Positions 58,401 to 64,000 of a DNA stretch of 64,000 bases are shown here, piece after piece; positions within the stretch are counted from its first letter, which is position 1; the number at the start of each line of letters is the position of its first letter. The notes below the pieces were generated by a model. That model saw only the letters and a program-made list of their open reading frames with translations. It was not told the origin of the DNA and did not search any database. The DNA comes from Gynuella sunshinyii YC6258. GTDB taxonomy: Bacteria > Pseudomonadota > Gammaproteobacteria > Pseudomonadales > Natronospirillaceae. The position numbers and the translations under genes were made by a program. The stretch lies in contig NZ_CP007142.1 of NCBI RefSeq assembly GCF_000940805.1, positions 3,758,593-3,822,592 of the forward strand, given 5' to 3'.

Positions 58401-58517
58401 CCTGCTGTTTTCCAGAGTCGTTAGGTCGGTCTCTGTGAATTTGAATGTATCCTGAGCTCTGTCTCTTGATGATCAAGCGACGAATACATACAACCTGCAC
58501 AATCAACAAATTATTTA
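58401..58517 (-). promoter_or_regulatory. Upstream leader/promoter region of the PKS operon
   Basis: 117 bp between the lbmA start and a MITE-like element. No other gene lies close upstream on the minus strand, so the operon promoter must be here or within or beyond the element. A weak TTGTTG...TATTCG pair with about 17-bp spacing can be drawn near 58465-58510 on the minus strand. The lbmA reading frame stays open to a TGA about 70 bp upstream, without another usual start codon. Promoter assignment is inference. Confidence 0.3.
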
Positions 58518-58659
58518 GGGAACCTCTGAAAAATGGACTATTTCCGCGCAGGACATTGTCAGCCCCAGTCTCACATCCTCATTTACGCCAGTAAACTGCG
58601 GTGTTGCAAGTGGTGCTTCCTCGCCTGTATCAAAACTATTCCTATTTTTCAGAGGCCCC
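58518..58659. mobile_element. 142-bp MITE-like element with terminal inverted repeats
   Basis: The ends are near-perfect inverted repeats: GGGAACCTCTGAAAAAT at 58518-58534 and ATTTTTCAGAGGCCCC at 58644-58659, which share GGG and CCTCTGAAAAAT. The interior has no transposase; a 64-codon minus-strand ORF across it looks incidental. This is the form of a non-autonomous miniature derivative of a DDE insertion sequence. I cannot name the parent IS, and no clear target-site duplication is visible. It sits about 118 bp upstream of lbmA, so it could affect operon transcription. Confidence 0.6.
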
Positions 58660-58855
58660 TCAGGATTGTGCGAAAACGCTGAAACAACCAAAAACCCTGG
58701 ATGCACCATAAAGTGCCATCAAACGGATATATTCGTTATAAAAATAAAATACTCACTTATGGAATCAAATTTATTTTCATATGTCTACAAGGAACGGAAA
58801 TAGATCATAACTTAATATACTTTGATAGCTTAATAACTATACATGGATAGGTTTG

Positions 58856-59014
58856 ATGATATTTTTTATTCGAGAAAAATTTATACATGAAGACAATATC
58901 TCAAAAAAAACACTCTACTGTCAAAAATGCGGCAAATTATCCAACATCACTCTAGTACTAAATCGTAGATTTGAGTACTGTAAACATGATTTAAAAATTT
59001 ATAATTTCGTGTAA
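58856..59014 (+). CDS. Possible small protein with CxxC/CxH zinc-binding pattern (52 aa)
   Basis: Not recognised. A 52-codon ORF starts at ATG 58856 with AGG about 5 nt upstream and ends at TAA 59012-59014. The product contains YCQKCGK and later YCKHD, i.e. Cys22, Cys25, Cys42 and His44, spaced as in a small zinc ribbon. It lies in very AT-rich DNA unlike the PKS operon. It may be a real small protein, a fragment of a larger decayed gene, or chance; the metal-ligand pattern is the only support. Confidence 0.3.
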   Translation: MIFFIREKFIHEDNISKKTLYCQKCGKLSNITLVLNRRFEYCKHDLKIYNFV

Positions 59015-59495
59015 ACAATATAAAACTCATCACAATGGATGATGGACAATTTTCCTCATAACACATTAAAAATTATGCACGGAATATTACGTTCAAAATT
59101 TAGTGCAAATGACATGATAATGTATCGGTTTTGCCCTTTTATCGATCATTCATCATTAATTAGTCGATGCCCCATATCGGACCATCGTCATTCCCACCCC
59201 TTATTTCATAGTCAAAAAGGAGGACCCGGAAGAAACTACTGAACTCAATATTAGGATTTCATTTAAATGAAGAAAATCAGACGGGAGATATAAGGCCTGG
59301 TCGGCTGACTGACCAAGAGTAAGAAATTAAAGGTGAGCCAGGGCGGGAAAACAAGATAATTAAAACCAGGTTTGCAAAGAAAAAATTCCAGGCTGAACAA
59401 ATAAATCTGACCAAATAGGCAAGCATTGTTCTCAGGCGGCAAACGCATTATCAAGATTCCTGACACCCAAAAGCTACACATGCGACTATTCAGTT
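59015..59495. other. Gene-poor AT-rich intergenic stretch
   Basis: About 480 bp with no ORF that shows a recognisable motif, Shine-Dalgarno or homology I can recall. Two short ORFs (59039-59242 plus; 59263-59517 minus) have unremarkable composition. With the MITE to the left and the structured repeats to the right, this looks like decayed accessory DNA. Confidence 0.6.
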
Positions 59496-59529
59496 TATTA
59501 ACCCGGCATGTATACAAGTCGGGTTAATA
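59496..59529. repeat. 10-bp perfect inverted repeat (hairpin)
   Basis: TATTAACCCG (59496-59505) and CGGGTTAATA (59520-59529) are exact complements around a 14-nt loop. The outer GGTTAATAG recurs directly at 60171-60179, and GTTAATAG occurs again on the minus strand near 62010. It may be part of a cassette-boundary or recombination site, or a bidirectional terminator; there is no U-tract. Confidence 0.5.
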
Positions 59530-59553
59530 GTGTGATGCAGGGATGCACCGAGA

Positions 59554-59613
59554 TGTCGGACCACACCATTGGCCATAGCCAAAGCGAGCCCCGATAAATC
59601 AAGCGGTCCGACA
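59554..59613. repeat. Nested inverted repeats (TGTCGGACC / GGTCCGACA)
   Basis: A 9-bp perfect inverted repeat at 59554-59562 and 59605-59613 is overlapped by a second one, CCCCGA (59589-59594) with TCGGGG just after 59613. The strand can therefore fold in alternative ways. It lies downstream of the GNAT gene on the minus strand, where an integron attC site would be expected, but no full attC consensus could be shown. Confidence 0.5.
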
Positions 59614-59652
59614 ATTCGGGGTTTCGCGCAACACCGCCAGATTTCTCGGGGC

Positions 59653-60169
59653 GACAATTAAATAGATCGCCGTACCTGGCCTTGTTAAATTTTATAGCGC
59701 CATATGTAACAGTGGATATGGCTTACCCTGCCCATCGACTGGTGAACGACCTATCACTTTAAAGCCAATATGCTGATAAAAACCTAACGCCTGATCGTTT
59801 TGCTCGTTTACATCGACCTTTGAAGCGCCCTGCTCTTTGATAGCATAAGCTGACAGCATTACACCAATGCCTTTTCCGCGAGCATCAGGGGAAACGAACA
59901 ACATCTCAATATTACCGTCATGGACGCCGCAAAAACCCAGAATTTCGCCTTGCGCATTTTTAGCGCACCTTAGGTCTACGGCGTCAAAATAGTGTTCCAG
60001 GATTAACGGTTTTAACTCTTGTAGATCCTCTTCAGCGAGAAATTCATGAGTTGCTCTGACTGAACTTTCCCAGATTTCTATTAACTTAAGGTGATCTGCT
60101 TTGACTCCGATATCGATATTCATCACGAAACCCGATTGAAAATTTAACAGGACGATCTATTTAATTGTC
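59653..60169. repeat. Inverted repeat pair flanking the GNAT gene
   Basis: GACAATTAAATAGATCG at 59653-59669 is exactly inverted at 60153-60169 (17/17), and TGTTAAATTTT at 59683-59693 is exactly inverted at 60139-60149 (11/11). Together they bracket the acetyltransferase gene almost codon-tight. The inner elements ATTTAAC and GTTAAAT fit the RYYYAAC/GTTRRRY core of integron recombination sites. This marks the gene as a discrete mobile or formerly mobile unit (inference). Confidence 0.65.
59692..60123 (-). CDS. GNAT-family N-acetyltransferase, YjaB-like
   Basis: 143-aa acetyltransferase of the GNAT superfamily that transfers acetyl from acetyl-CoA to an unknown amine. Motif A with the CoA pyrophosphate loop is visible as FVSPDARGKGIG (about residues 75-88), followed by VNEQNDQALGFYQHIGFKV and a C-terminal GKPYPLLHMAL, a combination very like E. 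coli YjaB. The likely start is ATG 60121-60123 rather than the GTG one codon upstream. It is bracketed by exact inverted repeats and has the same orientation as the next three small genes but no functional link to them. Function beyond the family is unknown. Confidence 0.85.
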   Translation of the reverse strand: MNIDIGVKADHLKLIEIWESSVRATHEFLAEEDLQELKPLILEHYFDAVDLRCAKNAQGEILGFCGVHDGNIEMLFVSPDARGKGIGVMLSAYAIKEQGASKVDVNEQNDQALGFYQHIGFKVIGRSPVDGQGKPYPLLHMAL

Positions 60170-60327
60170 AGGTTAATAGCTTTGATAAGCAGCAGAAAAC
60201 AACAACAGCACGAGTACCCGGACATACATGAAAACAAATCAAACTGAGATCAAAGCAACCAAGCTATGCGTCCGCTTGAGAATCGGCTCATGGGTGCCGC
60301 ATGTTCATGCCAAACTAGCCCATAAAA

Positions 60328-60720
60328 CTACTTTACACGATAGAGCGCACAGAGCTTATTGCCATCAGGATCGCGAACATAAGCAAGATACATTGCAGCT
60401 AACTGACTTTCGCGCAAACCTGGCGGATCTTCGATTGATACTCCCCCATGGGCAACCGCTATGTCATGAAATTCTTTGACCTGCTCGGGAGAACTGCACT
60501 TGAAACCTATCGTGCCTCCATTGGCCGGAGTCGCTTTTTCGTCATTTATTGGTTCAGAGACACAAAAGACATTCCCGTCGTGACGATAGAAGAGTCGGAT
60601 ATGGCCTGAGTCTGCCGTATTCCTGATTGGCTCACCTACGCCAAGAATTCCAAGAACAGCGTCATAAAAATACTTCGACCTTTCAATATCGTTTGAACCA
60701 ACCATAATGTGATTAAACAT
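60328..60720 (-). CDS. VOC/glyoxalase-family protein
   Basis: 130-aa single-unit vicinal-oxygen-chelate protein. N-terminal MFNHIMVGSNDIERSKYFYD is the typical first beta-alpha unit with a metal-ligand His at residue 4. The C-terminal half contains RDPDGNKLCALYRV, typical of glyoxalase/bleomycin-resistance-like proteins. Members act as dimers and bind a divalent metal, but substrates vary widely, so no reaction is assigned. ATG 60720 has AAGGAT about 10 nt upstream. It is a stand-alone gene, with about 200 bp of empty DNA on each side. Confidence 0.85.
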   Translation of the reverse strand: MFNHIMVGSNDIERSKYFYDAVLGILGVGEPIRNTADSGHIRLFYRHDGNVFCVSEPINDEKATPANGGTIGFKCSSPEQVKEFHDIAVAHGGVSIEDPPGLRESQLAAMYLAYVRDPDGNKLCALYRVK

Positions 60721-60922
60721 ACTTAATATCCTTCATTGAATTAAATCCTCTCTCAGATAGTTGTGGAGTATAAGGCCATACCCTGGATGCCAGGTTGGCT
60801 CGCCAATAATTGCATGTAACTTCATTTAAACCTGTACCGAATATAGAGTGGCTGCAAGTTTACCCTGCTTATTTTTTGTTCTGGCGAAAAATCTCTAATA
60901 ACGGATTTTGGCCAGGCATTTA

Positions 60923-61450
60923 TTAGCACGCCTTGTTAAGGATATTCAGTTTTCCCCTGAATTCAATCAGTTCTCTTTTGCTTTTAATATGGACTACTTT
61001 CTCAGGTAAGCAGTCGGACAATAATTTCAGTATGTATGGCCGTGTATTTTTGTGGACATGCCAAATTATCCGAAAAATATATGGAAGCTTACGCATCAAG
61101 CTATTTCCACTGGACCAACCATTAGGCGCGGTCCAAAGCGATTTAAAACTGCGTTTTGCAGCCCAAAATAAATGTTGAAATATAGGAAGATCAATAAATA
61201 TTATTTGATCGGCACTTCTCATTCGCGACCAAAGTGTTGAGTTATACCCCAAACCTTCAATCACCCAGGATGGCATAGCAACTATCTGTTCATGTTTTCG
61301 TTGAAATTCTGACTCACTAATAGCTTTCCAGTTTTCTTCCCAGATTATTTGATCAAGATGGAAAACAGGGATACCTGTAGCTCTACCAATTAAAAGCGCT
61401 AATGTGGATTTACCGGCACCACCATTCCCAAGTATTGCGATTCGATTCAT
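60923..61450 (-). CDS. P-loop kinase-like NTPase (FlaR / topology-modulation type)
   Basis: 175-aa small P-loop NTPase resembling adenylate kinase-like proteins annotated as DNA topology modulation protein FlaR. The Walker A motif GNGGAGKST is at residues 8-16, followed by FHLDQIIW and WVIEGLGYNSTLW, characteristic of this group. IIFIDLP serves as the Walker B-like strand. The true substrate of the family is not established and the topology name is historical. The last codons overlap a TTAACAAGGC motif that also occurs just after the GNAT gene at 59692, which may mark a cassette boundary. Confidence 0.8.
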   Translation of the reverse strand: MNRIAILGNGGAGKSTLALLIGRATGIPVFHLDQIIWEENWKAISESEFQRKHEQIVAMPSWVIEGLGYNSTLWSRMRSADQIIFIDLPIFQHLFWAAKRSFKSLWTAPNGWSSGNSLMRKLPYIFRIIWHVHKNTRPYILKLLSDCLPEKVVHIKSKRELIEFRGKLNILNKAC

Positions 61451-61519
61451 AAATCCATTAACACCTCTGTTTGCGAAAAATTATCCAACCACCTCACTCA
61501 ACGCCAAACTCCAAAAGAA

Positions 61520-61981
61520 CTAAAAGTAGCTGGGTTGTACCGTTTGTAAAGCACCAGAAAAACCTAAAAACATCATCCCATCGGATTCATGGCCATTAAC
61601 TAACTCAAAACCTAAACGCTGGTAAATTTCCGGGGCAATATCACTAAATAAGTAGATCCCTTGCGCACCAGATGCTTTGAAGTCTTTGATACACTCTACG
61701 ACCAGAGCCGTAGCATAACCCTTCCGCCTATGAGATGGTGCGGTACATACTGAGCCAATACCAATATAGCCAGGCTTTAAACCCCATTCATCGCGATAAA
61801 TAATGAGAGAAGCAGCCAGCTCGCCATCAATTTCTAAACAATACCATTGCCCAAGTTCATACTTCTTACTATTTTTGCATGATTCCAGGTAGGAAGCCTT
61901 TTCTCCACCTTCACCCCACGCATCTAAACCCATTAAATAGATTACATCCATTTCTTGGGGATTGGGTTTACGGTACCTCAT
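61520..61981 (-). CDS. GNAT-family N-acetyltransferase
   Basis: 153-aa acetyltransferase. Motif A is clear: IGSVCTAPSHRRKGYATALV (about 95-114) with the RRKGYA pyrophosphate loop, followed by a beta-bulge and IYQRLGFELV near the C-terminus. The N-terminal region (AWGEGGEKASYLESC) is common in uncharacterised GNATs near plasmid or integron loci. ATG 61981 has AGGA about 8 nt upstream. It is 69 bp upstream of the P-loop gene on the same strand. Substrate unknown. Confidence 0.85.
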   Translation of the reverse strand: MRYRKPNPQEMDVIYLMGLDAWGEGGEKASYLESCKNSKKYELGQWYCLEIDGELAASLIIYRDEWGLKPGYIGIGSVCTAPSHRRKGYATALVVECIKDFKASGAQGIYLFSDIAPEIYQRLGFELVNGHESDGMMFLGFSGALQTVQPSYF

Positions 61982-62045
61982 ACTTTTTCCTGTCCTTACA
62001 TTTAGCTATTAACTCGGCAATTAAGAATATCTGATATAGTGCCGC

Positions 62046-62510
62046 ATGGAAACGAAAGTCGATGCACGTAAATTATCCAGCGGCGTTCTTGAAGAAAGAC
62101 GTCCTCTGGCACACCGGCTTCTAAGCGCGGAATGACTCGCGCTGAGATTGGCGAATCGGTGGTTAAAGCCCGATGCAAAACATCTGAAGGTTAACCGGAG
62201 AGGTCGGAAAACGGGTGAAGCACGCAGCTTGACGACTGACCAGGAAAAACAGATCCAAGCTTACATCATCGACAAAACGCCTGACCAATTGAAGATGAGC
62301 TACGCCTTATGGACACGTCAAGCGGTTCAGCAACTGATCATTCAGGAAACCGGTGTCTAACTTGCCATTGGTACGGTTGGTGAGTAGCTCAAACGCTGGG
62401 GCTTGCCCCCCAAGCCTCAAAAACGGGAGTATGAACAGCGGGATCCTGAAGTAAAGAAATGGCTTGAACAAGAATATTCAGAGATTAAGTGCCAAACCAC
62501 TCGCAAAAAT
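62046..62510 (+). pseudogene. IS630-family transposase remnant
   Basis: Decayed N-terminal half of an IS630 (Tc1/mariner-related) transposase. From ATG 62046 the first frame gives a short helix-turn-helix start and stops. Another frame carries GMTRAEIGES, and the frame 62148-62360 reads RGRKTGEARSLT, KTPDQLKMSYALWTRQAVQQL, which is typical of the family. The reading then continues past two in-frame stops (near 62358 and 62388) with LKRWGLPPKPQKREYEQ and WLEQEYSEIK. The catalytic DDE half is absent and the similarity ends exactly at the stop of the sirtuin gene. It is the clearest evidence that this flank has been visited by insertion elements. Confidence 0.85.
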
Positions 62511-63365
62511 TCATTCAATACTGATATTTTTGATAAACTCAGCAATATCACTTTGGACTGAAATAACTTTGTTGCCGAGATCAAGCGTAGTATTGGCATG
62601 ATCCAAATTGACTCTTACTAATGTGGCATCAGCCAAGGTTATCGTTAACTTTTCCATAGGTAGCCTGATAACCGTTGGGGTATTGAATCCACTTCCCAGA
62701 TCAATCAGCAAAACACGCTTACGTTCCTGTGCAGCCAACCAATCAAACAGTGCTTGTCGTTCCAACTCATGGACATCATCAATGAATGAGGCATCAATTC
62801 TAACGTGAATAAACATGTCCGAGCCACAAACCGGACATTTTGGTATGCCTAATGCACTTGTAAGTATTTGTTCCCGGGCGTCGTAATATGGATGCATCTG
62901 ATCTAAAAAAGGTTTGATTTCCCATACTTGCTTCGTGCATGGTTGAGTACACTGAATAAGCCCGTAATCGCCTTGGGGAGCATAAATGCGACTTTTATCA
63001 AAACCATTTTTGTAGAAGTGCCCATCTACATTCGATGTCATTACGAAATAGTCTTTATCTTTCACTAGCTGGTAAAGTGATTGATAAAGAGGATTGGACT
63101 GTTGTGAGAAGTAAACATAATCAAGATGGGTTTTGTAGTACCCCCACTGTTCTTCCTGGCTCCAATGACTATACCCCATCAGTTGGTACTGGGCTGTAAA
63201 ACCCCTTTTTATCCAACCTGGAAATATGCGGGCAAATGCCTGTTCATCCCAATAGTCAATACCGGCTGCTGACGTCAACCCTGCACCGGCTCCTATCAAC
63301 ACAGCATCACATTCATTGAGTAAGGCTTTCACCTTGACGGCTAACTGTTGATTTAATGATTGCAT
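62511..63365 (-). CDS. Class M sirtuin (SirTM), protein ADP-ribosyltransferase-type
   Basis: 284-aa SIR2-fold NAD-dependent enzyme of the SirTM class, which in characterised bacteria mono-ADP-ribosylates a GcvH-like lipoyl carrier protein rather than deacetylating. Visible: NAD-binding GAGAGLTSAAGI (25-36), SNVDGHF (111-117), and a zinc site from Cys139, Cys143, Cys177 and Cys180. The usual catalytic His is Gln131 (QGD instead of HGD). The spacing Asn112 to Gln131 equals that of the Asn118/Gln137 pair described for SirTM. Strong Shine-Dalgarno AGAGGA before ATG 63365. The gene overlaps the upstream macrodomain gene by 13 bp, the usual operon pairing. The partner GcvH-L and lipoate ligase genes, if present, would lie beyond the right edge. 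Confidence 0.88.
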   Translation of the reverse strand: MQSLNQQLAVKVKALLNECDAVLIGAGAGLTSAAGIDYWDEQAFARIFPGWIKRGFTAQYQLMGYSHWSQEEQWGYYKTHLDYVYFSQQSNPLYQSLYQLVKDKDYFVMTSNVDGHFYKNGFDKSRIYAPQGDYGLIQCTQPCTKQVWEIKPFLDQMHPYYDAREQILTSALGIPKCPVCGSDMFIHVRIDASFIDDVHELERQALFDWLAAQERKRVLLIDLGSGFNTPTVIRLPMEKLTITLADATLVRVNLDHANTTLDLGNKVISVQSDIAEFIKNISIE

Positions 63366-64000
63366 GTGTATTCCTCTAAGGCGGCCTGATAAATCAGATA
63401 ATCATGCTCACTAAATACATTAAACAATACCACTTCAAATTGACTCGGATTCTGATGTAAATATTGTGTCACAGCTTCGATTGCCAGCGGAGCGGCCTTT
63501 TCAATAGGAAAGCCAAAAACCCCTGTCGATATAGAACAAAATGCCAGACTTCGGATATCTGCTTTCTGCTGCGCCAAGGACATAATATTCCGATAACAGT
63601 CGGTTAGCTGCGATTTATGGGTATCTGTTACGGAACCGGTTACTATTGGCCCGACAGTATGAAGCACGTATCGAGAGGGTAAATTGTACGCTCGTGTGAT
63701 TTTGGCTTGGCCGGTTGGTTCTGGATTGCCCTGAATCTGAATTATCGTGTTACAGTCAGCTCGTAGCTGTACACCCGCTCTACTATGAATAGCATTATCG
63801 ATACAATGATGAAATGGCTTAAAGCAACCAAGCAATTGACTATTGGCTGCGTTAACAATCGCATCGCAGCCAAGCAAGGTTATATCTCCTTGCCTTAATA
63901 TCAGTTTTGTATCACCGATTGACAGAAACGGAGCATGAATAAGTTCACTGACAAAGGTAATGTCTCGTTCATGCTTTTCGAGTTCAAGCAATTGATTCAG
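63353..64000 (-). CDS. Zinc-dependent macrodomain ADP-ribosylhydrolase, 5' end outside window
   Basis: Macrodomain protein paired with SirTM; family members remove the ADP-ribose that SirTM adds. Core motifs: QGDIT, DAIVNAANS, and the zinc-macro signature GCFKPFHHCIDNAIH, with Cys/His/Cys ligands not found in ordinary macrodomains. The phosphate loop is STGVFGFP. The frame is open to base 64000; the first in-window start candidate is TTG 63991, so the true ATG is probably upstream of the window. The stop TAA (63353-63355) lies inside the sirtuin gene, implying translational coupling. Confidence 0.88.
   Translation of the reverse strand: MNQLLELEKHERDITFVSELIHAPFLSIGDTKLILRQGDITLLGCDAIVNAANSQLLGCFKPFHHCIDNAIHSRAGVQLRADCNTIIQIQGNPEPTGQAKITRAYNLPSRYVLHTVGPIVTGSVTDTHKSQLTDCYRNIMSLAQQKADIRSLAFCSISTGVFGFPIEKAAPLAIEAVTQYLHQNPSQFEVVLFNVFSEHDYLIYQAALEEYTCNH

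Noticed and set aside
58515-58709. 64-codon minus-strand ORF as a gene
   Set aside because: It lies almost wholly within the inverted-repeat element and shows no motif or ribosome-binding site.
59039-59517. Two short ORFs (59039-59242 plus, 59263-59517 minus)
   Set aside because: No motif, no credible start context, AT-rich composition; treated as chance.
60228-60479. 83-codon plus-strand ORF
   Set aside because: Overlaps the VOC gene on the other strand, which has clear family motifs and a good Shine-Dalgarno.

Overview
This 64 kb window is dominated by one minus-strand operon of five giant genes (about 1952-58400) that encode a trans-acyltransferase (trans-AT) NRPS-PKS assembly line with 13 ketosynthases, two glycine-type adenylation domains, two embedded flavin monooxygenases and a terminal thioesterase. 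Domain order, active-site residues and carbon/nitrogen bookkeeping all point to a benzolactone enamide of the lobatamide type: methyl-oxime start unit, one extension, glycine, enamide, Baeyer-Villiger ester and 6-alkylsalicylate end. Counting only ketosynthases judged to condense gives C27 and two nitrogens, which matches lobatamide A as I recall it (C27H32N2O8). The only cultured lobatamide source I know is the marine gammaproteobacterium Gynuella sunshinyii. The GC-balanced genome, the gammaproteobacterial flanking genes and the PKS fit it, but species identity is inference.

Layout. 1-891 (minus) is an EamA/DMT exporter-like permease cut by the window edge. It is divergent from a LysR regulator (1052-1930, plus), which converges on the last PKS gene. 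Reading the operon in transcription order (right to left): lbmA (58400-43998) holds [C fragment-A(Gly)-PCP] [KS-FMO-ACP] [KS0-OMT-ACP] [KS-KR-ACP] [KS0...; lbmB (43998-33202) holds ...DH-ACP] [C-A(Gly)-PCP] [KS-DH-KR-ACP] [KS...; lbmC (33131-16356) holds ...KR-ACP] [KS-BVMO-cMT-ACP] [KS-DH-KR-ACP] [KS-DH*-KR-cMT...; the fourth gene (16359-5428) holds ...ACP] [KS-DH-KR-ACP] [KS-ACP] [KS-KR-ACP]; the fifth (5416-1952) holds [KS-DH*-ACP-TE]. Three of the four protein junctions split a module, and stop/start overlaps suggest translational coupling. No acyltransferase gene is present in the window, so malonyl loading must come from elsewhere.

Right flank (58401-64000) is accessory DNA of lower GC. 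It contains a MITE-like element just upstream of the operon, a possible 52-codon zinc-binding ORF, and a run of unrelated small minus-strand genes (GNAT, VOC, P-loop kinase-like, GNAT) with inverted repeats that resemble a degenerate cassette array. Then come a dead IS630 transposase and an overlapping class M sirtuin/zinc-macrodomain pair, an ADP-ribosylation module that runs off the right edge.

How the genes work together: lbmA makes an O-methyl oxime from glycine and extends it once. lbmB dehydrates it, adds a second glycine and builds the enamide. lbmC sets the lactone alcohol, inserts the backbone oxygen and adds two C-methyls. The fourth and fifth proteins lay down a 6-methylsalicylate-like tetraketide pattern that can aromatise before release and macrolactonisation by the TE.
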